DNA from: Cladopsammia gracilis | Taxonomy: Eukaryota > Cnidaria > Anthozoa > Scleractinia > Dendrophylliidae | Assembly: GCA_022457155.1 (NCBI GenBank) | Contig: JAJGOT010000197.1 | Coordinates: 248,001 to 312,000, forward strand | Direction of reading: 5' to 3' | DNA: 64,000 bases | The notes under the pieces: generated by a model | Databases searched by the model: none | The model's input: only the letters and a program-made list of their open reading frames with translations | What the model was told of the DNA's origin: nothing | Shown: positions 21,917 through 33,198 of the stretch, in pieces | Layout: each line of letters begins with the position of its first letter | Numbering within the stretch: the stretch's first letter is position 1 | Program-made: the position numbers and the translations under genes

Positions 21917-22530
21917 TCGCTTACGAGAGGCCGTGTTTCGTCCATATGATTTGACTGGAAGAAACTTGGCATTTTGGAAAAGTGATCGTTTAGGAGAGGT
22001 AGTCGCTTACGAGAGGTCTAGTTTCGTCTATACGATTTGACGGAAGAAACTTGGCATTTTGGAAAAGTGGTCGTTTAGGAGAGGTGGTCGCTTACGAGAG
22101 GCCGTGTTTCGTCTATATGATTTGACTGGAAGAAATTTGGCATTTTGGAAAAGTGGTCGTTTAGGAGACGGTGGTCGCTTACGAGAGGCCGTGTTTCGTC
22201 TATATGATTTGACTGGAAGAAATTTGGCATTTTGGAAAAGTGATCGTTTAGGAGACGGTGGTCGCTTACGAGAGGCCGTGTTTCGTCTATATAATTTGAC
22301 TGGAAGAAATTTGGCATTTTGGAAAAGTGATCGTTTAGGAGAGGTGGTCGTTTACGAGAGGCCGTGTTTCGTCTATATAATTTGACTGGAAGAAATTTGG
22401 CATTTTCGAAAAGTGATCGTTTAGGAGAGGTGGTCGTTTACGAGAGGCCGTGTTTCGTCTATATAATTTGACTGGAAGAAATTTGGCATTTTGGAAAAGT
22501 GGTCGTTTAGGAGACGGTGGTCGTTAACGA
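21917..22530. repeat. 86/87-bp tandem repeat, about 7 units (expanded allele)
   Basis: Unit boundaries (TCGCTTACGAG or TCGTTTACGAG) fall at 21917, 22003, 22088, 22175, 22262, 22348, 22434 and 22521, giving periods of 85-87 bp. The sister array at 6018-6211 has about two. When the period is 87 (29 codons) a repetitive frame appears, but 86-bp units break it, so I read the array as non-coding. Confidence 0.9.
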
Positions 22531-23882
22531 TAGGTAACCGCACTTGGAGGTTCGACTGTTTATATTTTGTAACTGGCTATTATGGATCGAATAGACCCCA
22601 ATACCTCAGTGTCTGGGAGCAAGGTAATAAGACTCCCCTAAAAATGACTGCATGGAAGGCTGGCTAATTCTTAAACAAGCAGGAACGGGGAATCGGAAAA
22701 TAAAAAATGGAGAATCTCTTAAACGGGGAGGTACGTAGGTGTAAACAAAAATAAGCCAAGCAAGACTTAATTTTATTAGTATTTTTTTTTTCTGCAAGAA
22801 GTATCAGAGAGCTGCATTCCTTTGCAACATTTCTAAACTTCGTGGTGACAGATCCGAAAAATTAAACGGCTAAAAGATCACATAGATCGTTGTTGAACTT
22901 CTGTATGATGCTACTATATTACCCATTAAAACCCAAGACAGGAATGGACATTCCGGTGGCGGAACCGATAAAACATGTTCATTTACTTCTTCCCGCCCCC
23001 CTGGAAGGAGGAAGAAGAGAAACCCCGGAACTACGTTGAACTCAAAGCACTGGGGAAGCTTAGGTATAAAACGATGTTAAGACTGGACTCAATCTAAATT
23101 TGGATGAAATTTGAAGAGGTTTAAAGTAGGGATAGAAGAAAGAAACATACTCAGGCAAGTTAAGGCATGACTAAGGCGTTTCCAACGACACCCCGTGACG
23201 AATTTAGAGACCCTTTATTATTGATCAATACAATAAGATTTACATCTGACTTGGTTAATCACATGAGAGTGTAAGTTAGCATCACGATTGGTTTTGACTT
23301 TGCTTCTGATTGCATTGAAAGAGTAATAATTATGTATGAAAAAACCAAAGCAATCGCGAAATTACTTCAACACGTGCACTCAATTGAAAACCATTCACTG
23401 ATTAGGAACGACCTTGCACTTGTCAGAGAGAGACGGGGGTTGGAGAAAAAAAAGTCTGCAAGCCAACTTTCTGGGAAAAAATATCCTGCAACTGCGAAAA
23501 CCCAACTTAAAGCACAGGCGGGATCACCCAGCCTCTCTGAGAAATCTAATGGTTCACCCACCATATCATGTCAAAGTGACCATATGTCCATGGTACTGAT
23601 TCTTCCCCTTCTCCTCCTCTTTCTTCGTCTCCCCTTTTTCAGTGAAATATTTGTGGTGGACCAAGGAAAGGGGCTTTCAGGACCCAGCCCTCCCTTATTT
23701 GCCTCCCTCTCCCCCCCCCCCCCCCCCCTCCACCCCCCAAATATGTCTACATCTGAGGGTGACTCCAGAAGTTTCCCACATTTCCATAAAAAGGCATACA
23801 ATAATATAATGCAAGTCCTTAATTATAGAAGTCTTTATTTTAATCAAATGTTACATTGATGTAAAAACTGTGATAATATTAA
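22531..23882. other. intergenic with poly-C tract, no gene accepted
   Basis: Colinear with 6212-7580. A 175-codon plus-strand frame (23332-23859) spans a poly-C tract and is broken in the sister copy, so it is not called a gene. Confidence 0.5.
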
Positions 23883-24239
23883 GGCTATGTCTACACTATA
23901 CCGGATAGCTTATCATGTCGACATGAAAAATACTCCGGCCTGGTGTGAACAGAAACGACCCAGAACTGGATATTTACTTCTTTTTCAGTGGGTTTCAATC
24001 CTCGCTCCTAGTTGTTGACTTCCGCTACGGTTCGGTTCGATTGCCTGTTCACACTGCCCCAGAGATTGGCACGATAATTTATCCGATATGTGACGATTCA
24101 CTTTTACGAGCGCCGCGTCGCAGCGGCGCTCCGGAACAAAAGTCGTTCCGAAACTAGTGTTTCATGTGTGAACGAAAGGCCTATCCGATATGGTTTTCGT
24201 GCCGGCGCAAGAGCTATCTGGTATAGTGTAGACATAGCC
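23883..24239. mobile_element. PIF/Harbinger-like MITE with TAA duplication
   Basis: 357 bp, inverted ends GGCTATGTCTACACTATACC and complement, flanked by TAA at 23880-23882 and 24240-24242. Three-base T-A-rich duplications are typical of PIF/Harbinger. It has an internal GC hairpin (GCGCCGCG..CGGCGC, near 24110). The sister at 7581-7647 is truncated. Confidence 0.75.
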
Positions 24240-25292
24240 TAAGACATTACACCTGCCTATATTATCTAGAGGGCACAAAATACGTTTGGTGGGATGCGGG
24301 ATGTGGCCTATTTTAAGGGCGGGATTTGGGATGAGAGTCAAAAACAGGAGCGGGAAGCGGGATTTTAACTACGAGCGGGAGCAAGTTTCGCGTTTTTGAG
24401 GGGTCGGGATGCGGGAATCGTGAGGTATAGTATAGCGGGATACGGGATTACAATCTGAACGTGACCTCATGAATTGACTGAATTGGCCAGCGTGCGAAGG
24501 TCTACAAATGGATCCTTTGTGTATACTTGTTCTTCAGGTAATTAAAAAAAAATGATGGCGGGATCAGGATTTCGACGTACTGAAGGGCGAGATGGCGAGA
24601 TGACTAGGGAAAAATGGGCGGGAAGGCGGGAACTAATTTTTGTGGACCCTCTATCTAAGCTAAAAAAATTATTAAATCTTTAAAAAAAACTATAGTTTTA
24701 GGTTATATTTAAAAATTATACGATTAATGAAAGCTAAGTGCATAAAATGCGTGGTATTCCCATTTCCCTTAGAACAATTACAAGAGATTTATGGTTGAAC
24801 CGACATTGAAATTCTTACTTATTGCAATATTCTGCAACGGTCTGACGAACGAACAAACTCCCTAAAACTATTTTTTTTACTTTGTCTCCCCCCTTACTCC
24901 TTAGAGCATGTCTCGCTATACCTGTGGGCCAGTCCAGGATTTTCCCTCATTTCCGTTAAGAGGGATAAAGCACGAGTTTCTGTTAGAACAATTTCAAGAG
25001 ATTTACAGTTGAGCCAACATTGAAATTAATCTAACTAATTATTGTAATATTTTGCGATGGTTTTAAATTTTTAAACTAAATCCATCTCTTAGTATCTTGT
25101 GAATTCTATTTACATTGCATTCTACTGCATCAGTTATATCCACCAATTCAATAATAATTATTGTGATGCGCTGTTCAGTTTAGAATTACAGTAGAACCTT
25201 GATGACTCAAACTCCCCATAACTGACTTTCTTTTTCTTTGCCCCTTGTTTATGACGGGATAAACATTACATCTTTTGTTGTAACTCAAAAAT
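24240..25292. other. 3' flank of A2, non-coding
   Basis: Colinear with 7648-8560 from about 24380 on; several GCGGGAT-rich short repeats near 24290-24450. Confidence 0.5.
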
Positions 25293-26612
25293 CTAAAAAG
25301 AAAACAGAAATTCAGGAAACTGGCCTTGGGTAGTACTGGTACCGTAAGTTGAACATCGGCTTACAGCAGTTGAAAAAGTGAACTTTACACCAGATACTTC
25401 CACAGTACTTAAGCCGTTCAATCCCTTCCCAGAAGGTGGACCAGATATCAATGCTTCGATTTCGTAGTTTGTGTTTTTCTTTAAAACAGCTGAAGAGTCA
25501 AACAAAACTTCATATCCACGATAGTTTTCACTTTTGTATTTCAAAAGCGTTGAAGAATATATTCCTGTTTTGGACACTAGAGTTGAATTACTAGGATCCT
25601 TCACCTCAAGTGTTACAGTGTAGTTGGTGTTCCTGCTGCCAAACAAACACAGGCCATGTAACATGATATCTTTGTCCACTGCAAAACCAATCGCGTCCTT
25701 GATCCCACCATAACCCCAACCTCTGGATTCCATCGACATAAATCTGCCACATCGGTGAATGACACTAGATCGTCTCCGGGTCTCTGAAAACCCCACAGGC
25801 GACGTCAATTTTGAATTGAAAAATTTAAAAAAGATGATTATTTCATCTTTTGTAAGGATGTTCGTATCAAGGACGACACCAGAAAACTCCTCTTCTTTCA
25901 TCACTGGAAAGCGTATTGCTTTAATAATTTTTTCGCCAAGAACTCTTCTTTTCCGTTCACCACTGGGTGCTAAACCTTGCTTTTGACATTGTTTTGTTGC
26001 CCAAAGATCAACAGCTTTAAACAAGGCAACCTCTTCAATCGTCAGAGTGTCTCTTAAGACTACTGCTCCAAGTAAGGACCTCTCAATTGTCTCAAATTCA
26101 ACCGATTTCACAGCATCTTCTGTCCTATTCTCAATCACTTTCCAGCATCGATGAACGAGGCTTTTCTCTTCATATTTCTGTGCAGATGGCAGGATGCTGA
26201 AAACATTCGACGGATCTAACTCATCTTGCAGATATTTCGTGCATTTATCAGCGAGTGAAGGTATCATGTATTTCTTAGCCAAGTATAGCACTCCCATCAC
26301 ATTACTTCCGCTTAAATTCACTTCATCGCTGTACATGAAACGAAACAACTCCAACAGACTCTCGTACTCACAGTCAAGCAGTTCAATAGAGTCTCTAGTC
26401 TCCGCTAGATCACCGTAAAACATGGCTTCAAACACAGGACTACCAATCGACAGCATAAACTTGTGAGCTGGAATCACTTGCTTACTTTCACTTTCGCCAT
26501 CGCTCTTTCGAACCACAAACTTCACATCGCTTAAACGATCGTTGTTGAACATAAACTTGGCTCGTTTTCTGATGGTGGGTCTTGTTGTTTGCCAGTTTGT
26601 TTCGACAGACAT
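25293..26612 (-). CDS. BTB-BACK-PHR protein A2
   Basis: Intact single-exon gene of 439 aa, sister of A1, with the same domain order: BTB about 20-125, BACK about 130-240, PHR from about 285. Differences from A1 include Leu for Pro in the IELLDCEYES motif, Phe for Tyr in FRFMYSDE, and several PHR changes (GWGYGGIKDAIGFAVDKD, ISGPPSGKGLNG). Its start region matches all paralogues. The 3' and proximal 5' flanks match A1; the distal 5' flank is interrupted by a 7.56-kb insertion beginning 226 bp upstream of the ATG, which may affect expression. Presumed Cullin-3 substrate adaptor. Confidence 0.93.
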   Translation of the reverse strand: MSVETNWQTTRPTIRKRAKFMFNNDRLSDVKFVVRKSDGESESKQVIPAHKFMLSIGSPVFEAMFYGDLAETRDSIELLDCEYESLLELFRFMYSDEVNLSGSNVMGVLYLAKKYMIPSLADKCTKYLQDELDPSNVFSILPSAQKYEEKSLVHRCWKVIENRTEDAVKSVEFETIERSLLGAVVLRDTLTIEEVALFKAVDLWATKQCQKQGLAPSGERKRRVLGEKIIKAIRFPVMKEEEFSGVVLDTNILTKDEIIIFFKFFNSKLTSPVGFSETRRRSSVIHRCGRFMSMESRGWGYGGIKDAIGFAVDKDIMLHGLCLFGSRNTNYTVTLEVKDPSNSTLVSKTGIYSSTLLKYKSENYRGYEVLFDSSAVLKKNTNYEIEALISGPPSGKGLNGLSTVEVSGVKFTFSTAVSRCSTYGTSTTQGQFPEFLFSF

Positions 26613-26650
26613 ATTCGTTTAGCGGGATCGTTGCAGTCAAGATATTCCGT

Positions 26651-26660
26651 TTTTAATATA
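26651..26660 (-). promoter_or_regulatory. weakened TATA-like box of A2
   Basis: Minus-strand TATATTAAAA, 39-48 bp before the ATG; A1 and C have TATATTATAAA here. Confidence 0.35.
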
Positions 26661-26853
26661 CATGCACTTACAAACAGCAGCCAAGCAGGAAATGAATTCG
26701 TAGACAGCGCCCGCGCGCTGTACAACAGTCACGCCATCTTGCGCATTCATCTCGCGTGAATCGAAAGCCGACATGGGATGACGTCATGCGATCAAACTTA
26801 TCATAAGACTCACGCGATCGAACGACACGCGATTAAAGAGGGTGTCAATGGGG

Positions 26854-26961
26854 TTAACCGTCAACCGTCAAATGGCCAAAAACTTAACCGTCAACCGTCA
26901 AAAATGCAATATTTTTACCGTCAACCGTCAAATACGCCAGCCAGTTTCAACCGTCAAACGT
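26854..26961 (+). repeat. left subterminal ACCGTCAACCGTCAA repeats
   Basis: Four blocks of the 7-bp unit CCGTCAA in tandem pairs, spaced 25-35 bp. They are in the same orientation as the right-end repeats at 34265-34367. Confidence 0.75.
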
Positions 26962-27225
26962 GTCAGATATCCTTTGTTAAGAAATAAAATGGAGCCAATT
27001 TATGCTGTTTATAAACGATCAGTTTAAATATTTACAAAACACATTTATCTGCAGGTCCTTTACCCAACATTTACGGCTAAAGTCCGTCTGGAAACACTTC
27101 CGGTGCGGTAAAACGTTAGTCTTTTATTAATAAATAGTGACTTCCGTTCCTAAAGATCAACGTGATAAAGATCAAAGGTCATTTTACAGCATGTCCTCGC
27201 CGCCGCTGCTCTTTTTTCAAACACG

Positions 27226-27558
27226 ATGTCAAGCATTGTAAAGGCGGTTGTAAGCATTTATCGAAAAGGGGAGGAAAAGCCAATTGAGCGATGTAAAGCA
27301 CGTGTTTCAGTCTCAGAAGATAATAGGAACAAAGGTATCGACAATTTTAAAAAGCACCTAGCCGACTTTCTCGGACTTAAAGAGCAAACCAGCAAATTTG
27401 GCCTCGGCTCATTTGATTTAAAACTATACCGACTGGTAAAGGCAAACGGCAAGGCAGAGAATTACAGTATACTCACTCAGCAGCAGGTTGTAGAACACAG
27501 AAATTCCATTACAAGATCGGGAAGACAGATAAAAGCATCAGTGAGATTTGATCTCTGA
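27226..27558 (+). CDS. orphan 110-aa open frame near the left end of the insertion
   Basis: MSSIVKAVVSIYRKGEEKPI... to a stop at 27556-27558. The frame looks like real protein: mixed hydrophobic/charged pattern, predicted alternating strands at the start, a Lys-rich helix (FKKHLADFLGL) in the middle, a basic end (RSGRQIKASVRFDL) and no low complexity. Not recognised. It could be a small protein of the enclosing transposon or a captured exon. It lies outside the foldback element, so it belongs to the outer insertion. Confidence 0.5.
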   Translation: MSSIVKAVVSIYRKGEEKPIERCKARVSVSEDNRNKGIDNFKKHLADFLGLKEQTSKFGLGSFDLKLYRLVKANGKAENYSILTQQQVVEHRNSITRSGRQIKASVRFDL

Positions 27559-27908
27559 CGAGGTCCTTTCAGACCCTCATACAAACACACCTCTTACTTT
27601 AAGAAAGATGTTAAGTGAATTTGTGATGAGCGTGGGTATGGCAAGCCGTTTGTAGCAAAATTCAATCCTTGATATATATGTTCAATCCTTTAAATAAAGG
27701 ATTCAATGCAATCTTTAAATTTTATATTTAATGCAATACCACGAATATTGATTCAATTCAATCCTTAAATTTATATGCAATCCAATACCGCATATATTGA
27801 TTCAATCCAATAACACGAATATTGATTCAATCCAATCCTTAAATTTATATGCAATCCGAAAATATATGTCCAATACTGCATATATCGATTCAATCCAATA
27901 ACACGAAT

Positions 27909-29301
27909 CATATCAAACTTACGGGGTACAAATAGTCTCTAATTGAATTTTGAGACCACGCCCACTTCAACGCCTCCCTGAAATCGAGTGCGATTTTCCA
28001 ACGTTTTGTCATCGTGCTGATTCTATGTATAAAAAGTCCTCAATGTACCACCGAAATATTAAACTATAAAGTTATGGCTTTCTATTTTGCCTTTTTTCTT
28101 ACTTTAAAGTAAAGTTTTTCCCTCGTCATTTTCACCTTTCTCCCGAGCGGTTTCGTCAAAATTAACAAGGCGTTCGTGATCAAAATACGACCGAGCAAGG
28201 AGTCTTGGGTGATATCTCTTTTACGCAAGCGCAAATTGAAAATGTACCGCTGAAATCAAAAAGTGAAACAAATTTCCTTTGTTTTGATGTGTAAAGTGTC
28301 GAACAAAAAGCAGATTTTACCTCGTCAAATGGTCTTTCAAAACAGGTATGTCTTCGTCCTTTTGTTTATTTCCAGTTTTTTAACGTGAAAGCAGTAGGAG
28401 AGGAATCGGGAAGCTCAGAAAGACCTTTGGGGATTAATCTGCCATCGTTTACGTACGAGATAAACAAGTGAGATTTGTAAAGTTATTGTCCGTAAGAATC
28501 GGAATATATACACTTTTCAGGCTAGATATATCTATCGATTGCGGGCTTTTTTCTAAACGTCGTCCAATAAATTTTCGTTGCAGCTTACTAATCTATACAG
28601 TTTCGAAGGAACCTAAAGAAGAAGACGGAGAATTAAACCATCAGTCGGTCCTCTCGGCTATTGTAAACAAAGTGTTGGAGCGATCAGGTATACGCGGCGT
28701 AATAATCAATAGCCGCATTTTAGAAGTCTTCAAAAAGAAAATATTCTGTCTCCAGAAAGCAGCTAAGACGGCTAGTAAATAATGTGGCGGAAGGCAATTA
28801 AATGCACTTCTTAACAAGTTTGAAACAGGTCCTCGGTATCAATTTAAGGTGTATTATAACGAGATTGATGTACATCAACTTAAAAATGAGAATAACCAGT
28901 TAAGGGGTGAAAAAAGAGCATTAGAAGAATCACTAGTGCAGAAGGAGGCAAAACGATTGCGAGTTGATGAAAACGCCCGACAAGCTCTCGAAACAGCTGA
29001 GAAGAAAGTGAGTGCTGTAGTCAATGTAATGAATTTTCAATCTCTTATTGGGTTTGTCAACCTCCGTGATTTCAATATCATACAGTTTTGTATTTTTTTT
29101 CCGTGTTTGACCTTTTTAACGGGGATGTATGCTGAGTATTCGTTGCAGAATCGCTTTGGTTCTTTTATTTCTCTCTTTGGCCTGTCCGCCATTTTGAAAA
29201 TTTGAACCGGAGAGCATGCGCATTACCTGGGGTTAGCGGCCGCGTCCTCCTGGAGCCGAGAAAAACAAATGTCCGTCGTATTGGGGAAACAGTTTGATAT
29301 G
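27909..29301. mobile_element. 1.39-kb element nested in the left arm of the foldback
   Basis: Ends CATATCAAACT / AGTTTGATATG. The right arm at the matching place (near 33398) is uninterrupted, so this is an insertion into one arm. No exact target duplication is visible. The cargo looks like spliced gene fragments (28376-29007). Confidence 0.7.
28376..29007 (+). pseudogene. captured spliced gene fragment with coiled coil
   Basis: Exon 28376-28467 follows TTTATTTCCAG and ends at a GTGAGA donor; exon 28584-29007 follows TTTTCGTTGCAG and ends AAA|GTGAGT. Joined in phase they read from FFNVKAVGEES through SVLSAIVNKVLERSGIRGV to a coiled coil (NENNQLRGEKRALEESL, QKEAKRLRVDENARQALETA). One in-frame TAA (28780-28782) interrupts exon 2, with coding quality continuing on both sides. 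Family not recognised. The stop suggests a dead copy of a host gene carried by the element. Confidence 0.5.
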
Positions 29302-29503
29302 TGATTTAATCCAATGCTTAAATTTATATGCAATCCGAAAATATATGTCCAATACCACGAATATTGATTCAATCCAATAACACGAATATTGGTTCAATCC
29401 AATCCTTAAATTTATATGCAATCCGAAAATATATGTTCAATCTTCCTGGGACGAGCGCGGCCATATAGAACCAGGGGAACCTGTGCAAGTTATAGAACAA
29501 AAA

Positions 29504-29906
29504 ATGGCGGCAGAGTGGGAAGAAGAATTTGACATAGAAGTTGAGTTTCCGAAGTTTCTAGGAGAAGTTGTGGATAGAACCGAGATAATACTTGAGAACT
29601 TTGATACAGAAGCTGCAGAAATGCAGGCCGAAGTTCTTAATCAAACAATTAGCCCGCTTTATAGGTCGATGAAAGAGTGCTGCAACCTTGACACGAGGGA
29701 CAAGGAAAATCTCGGATTCCATCGCTGAGGCCTTAGTAGATGTGCTTAGTGTGCTTCGTCGCCGGACTATCACTCCGTCTACTGTGGCTGCGGATTCAGT
29801 TACGATAGATAGGGAAAAAGGAAAAAATCCCGTAAGACCATCTATCAAATTCCTGTTGAGATGCTAGAAGAACTGCGAGGACTGGGCTTGTGTTTCGTGT
29901 ACCGGG
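29504..29906 (+). pseudogene. first-exon-like fragment of an integrase-core transposon gene (left arm)
   Basis: Starts MAAEWEEEFDIEVEFPKFLG, very acidic, to a stop at 29726-29728. After a frameshift near 29705 the frame continues ISDSIAEALVDVLSVLRRRT and then VEMLEELRGLG. The latter resembles the segment before the helix-turn-helix and DDE core of a large cnidarian/fish integrase-core family; that link is from memory and weak. The same sequence is mirrored in the right arm with one replacement (Lys for Glu after DRT). Confidence 0.4.
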
Positions 29907-29944
29907 ATCACCAATTTGTTAATCATTAACGTTCACCCCAAATA

Positions 29945-30172
29945 CACCATATATGTTTCATGTACAGCACAGTGGAACAGTGGAACAGTGGTACTATAGT
30001 GTGGTGGAACAGTGGAATAGTGGCACAGTGATAATATAGTGTGGTGGAACAGTGGCACAGTGTTACTATAGTGAAGTGAAACAGTGTCACAGTTACACTG
30101 AAGTGTGGTGGAACAGTGGAACAGTGGCACAGTGGTATTATAGTGTGGTCGAACTGTGGCACAGTAATACCA
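29945..30172. repeat. minisatellite at inner edge of left arm
   Basis: Repeats of GTGGAACAGTGGAACAGTGG and TATAGTGTGGTGGAACAG. It is mirrored at 32465-32741 with more units. Cys/His/Ser-rich frames here are by-products of the repeat. Confidence 0.8.
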
Positions 30173-30489
30173 TTAAAACGATTCCTACGAAACAATAGTT
30201 GAAGAACGATTTTAACTTCATCTCATTGTTCCCTGATATGTGTTGTTCTCGAAAAATGCAATAAGAAACATAAAGGTCACTGTGTTCGTGAAGGAGTTAT
30301 GATGGCGTTAAAGTTACCCTATTAATCCCTGTAACAATAATACCAATCACTCGCGTGCTTATTTGATCGGTTCACGTTATATTTCCCTGTACCTGGAAAC
30401 ATAGATATCCTACCTTGGAACCACTTTAACAGCCAATCTGAAATGGTCCTCACATATTTTAACCAATATTTGGGAAAGCCAATAAAGTT

Positions 30490-31008
30490 TTGGGCATGAT
30501 TAGAAGGAATCTTTGGAGTTGTCCACTAGATGTGAAAGCCACCGCATATAAATCATTGGTTCGTCCAAAGCTGGAATATGCCAGTCAAGCATGGGACCCC
30601 CACTTCAAAAAGGACATTGCATTACTTGAACGTGTGCAAAGAAAAGCAGCGAGATTCTGCTTAAACATCTATCACCCTACTGCCAGTGTTACAATAATGA
30701 TGAGGGACTTAGGGTGGGATAGTCTAAAACTAAGACGTGAAATATCAAGGTTAATATTGTTATACAAGATAAGCCGTGGACTAGTTGATTTTAATACGAA
30801 TGATTATCTCCAGCCTCATAGTAGTAGAATCAGAACTCGTACAAGCCATAATTGGAAATTTAGGCAGGATAAGGCTACTAAAGATGTTTATTTTTATTCT
30901 TTTTTTCCTCGTACTATTAGAACCTGGAATGCTCTGCCTGGTGATTTAGTAGAAAGTAACACATTAGAATCCTTTAAAACCAAGCTTTTTGACTATTATG
31001 CTAATTAG
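30490..31008 (+). pseudogene. LINE reverse transcriptase C-terminus (172 aa)
   Basis: Plus-strand frame with LVRPKLEYASQAWDPH, LLERVQRKAARFCLN, LGWDSLKLRREISRL and a C-terminal FFPRTIRTWNALPGDLV, the typical end of Jockey/CR1/L2-type reverse transcriptases. It ends in a normal stop, with AT-rich 3' DNA containing TTTATCTTA repeats (31120-31160). The catalytic part is missing, so it is a 5'-truncated insertion in the loop of the foldback element. Confidence 0.8.
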
Positions 31009-31277
31009 ATTTTAACTATTTTTATTCGTAAAATGTAATATTATGATTATGATACATTAATTTATTTATTTCATTTTTAAATTTATGATATTTATATATA
31101 TTCTAACACACTTATACGTTGATTTATTTTATCTTATTTTATCTTATTTTATCTTATTTAAATGTTTGTTTTATAGTTGATGTGATGTCTTCGGATTTTA
31201 CCGACTTATTAAATGTAGATGTAGATAGTTTGAAGTACATTCTTTGCTTTGTTTATATCGGGCCTTCATATGTAACC

Positions 31278-31523
31278 TGGGCCGGGTTGGTTAAACCACG
31301 ATTAACCTAACCCAGAGTTATCAGTCGTCAATTTTGAATTTAATTAAATAACCAATCCATTGAGATTTTTCCAAAGTATTTTTGCCATTTAGTTTTGACT
31401 TTGTCTTGTCTCTGCGTGTAGCTTTAAAATAGCTTTTCAAAACTTTTCTAACAAAAGAAATTAAATCGTTGGTTAAGTTTAAACCTGGGTTGGCGTTAAT
31501 CGGCTTTCGAACAACCGGACCCC
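31278..31523. mobile_element. hairpin MITE related to the GGCCGAGTTG family
   Basis: GGGCCGGGTTGGTTAAACC at left pairs with GGTTGGCGTTAATCGG..CAACCGGACCCC at right. Diverged relative of 3809-3923. Confidence 0.5.
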
Positions 31524-32464
31524 AATAAGTAATGTTATTGTAAAAGGTGACAGGCCTAGCACAAATCCTGCTTGTCGCTAAAAGCATTTTAGCCCAGCTT
31601 TAGAATAAGTCTACCCCAAGTACGTGTCTGAGAGATTTTTCCGTTCAGATCAAAATAAAGATATAACAGGCCTGTTGTTCTAAATGTTGTCCTTTTTTTG
31701 ATGTTAGGAAAAAAAGCTCTCGCTGTGATACTGACAGGAGGAATTTACGTTTTCCAGAGCCGTTTAGAATATTTAGTTACGCCGTCATTTCAGTGTTTGC
31801 TAGCTCTTAACGTAACAGTAGAGTTTCTTTGGCCCAATTTGAAAGAGTTGCAAGATCAGTAGTAGCCGCTTATAGGAATTATTCGCTGCTTAAGATCAGT
31901 TCTTTTCTTAGTACGTGATTTAATGTGGTTAGCATAACTTGCGATGTAGTGTTTCTTCATCACGACTAGAAGATTCTAAGATCGAAGTCTTATGCGATAG
32001 TAACGGTCTATATTGGAATAGTGGCATCTTGCAATTGTTTTTAGCTCCTCGGAGTTTATTTTTATGTATTTCTCGGAGCTAGGTAGTATCTCCATTGTCA
32101 GAAGCATCGCGTCATCGCATCCGGTTTGAAATATGTGAATCTCCAGCGCGATAGCTGTTTAGTAATTCTTACAGATGCAAGTGGTTTCTTTTAGATATTC
32201 TTTAAGCAAGACTCGAGTTTCGGTTCTTTGGTGAACCTCATCAGTTGCTCCCATGTAGAAAGGTCTCGTAGAATGATTTGACGTTGTAGAATGTTAGCGA
32301 CTTATAAGCGCTCGAGGAGGATCAAATGTTCTATCTTTTCATTGGCTTGTTTAGTTAAGCCAATAGTAATGGAATATTTTCGATCTGATGAAAGTTGTGT
32401 TTCTTTGTAGGCTTTTTAGCTGATTTCTTAAGCATGTAAGATATTTTCTGACACAAGGAATGGC

Positions 32465-32741
32465 TCTTTTACACTGTGACACTGTTCCACTGTTCCACTA
32501 CACTATAGTATCATTGTGCCACTGTTCCACTGTTCCACCACATTATACTATCACTGTGCCACTGTGCCACTGTTCCACTGTTCCACCACACTTCAGTGTA
32601 ACTGTGACACTGTTTCACTACACTATAGTAACACTGTGCCACTGTTCCACCACACTATATTATCACTGTGCCACTATTCCACTGTTCCACTGTTCCACCA
32701 CACTATAGTACCACTGTTCCACTGTTCCGCTGTGCTGTACA
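32465..32741. repeat. minisatellite at inner edge of right arm
   Basis: Tandem CCACTGTTCCACTGTTCCA and CACTATAGTATCATTGTG units; mirror of 29945-30172 but longer. Confidence 0.8.
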
Positions 32742-32973
32742 TGAAACATATATGGTGTATTTGGGGTGAACGTTAATCATTAACAAATTGGTGATCCCGG
32801 TACACGAAACACAAGCCCAGTCCTCGCAGTTCTTCTAGCATCTCAACAGGAATTTGATAGATGGTCTTACGGGATTTTTTCCTTTTTCCCTATCTATCGT
32901 AACTGAATCCGCAGCCACAGTAGACGGAGTGATAGTCCGGCGACGAAGCACACTAAGCACATCTACTAAGGCC

Positions 32974-33198
32974 TCAGCGATGGAATCCGAGATTTTCCTT
33001 GTCCCTCGTGTCAAGGTTGCAGCACTCTTTCATCGACCTATAAAGCGGGCTAATTGTTTGATTAAGAACTTCGGCCTGCATTTCTGCAGCTTCTGTATCA
33101 AAGTTCTCAAGTATTATCTTGGTTCTATCCACAACTTCTCCTAGAAACTTCGGAAACTCAACTTCTATGTCAAATTCTTCTTCCCACTCTGCCGCCAT
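32974..33198 (-). pseudogene. first-exon-like fragment (right arm mirror)
   Basis: Mirror of 29504-29728, 74 codons from ATG at 33196-33198. The near identity of the two arms implies recent arm duplication or arm-to-arm conversion. Confidence 0.4.

Noticed and set aside
26854..26961. CRISPR-like spaced repeats (ACCGTCAACCGTCAA)
   Set aside because: Eukaryotic context, irregular spacing, short degenerate units, and a matching set at the other end of a transposon.
29926..30195. Cys/His/Ser-rich repetitive proteins (also 32460-32776)
   Set aside because: They are translations of the CCACTGTTCCA minisatellite in several frames.
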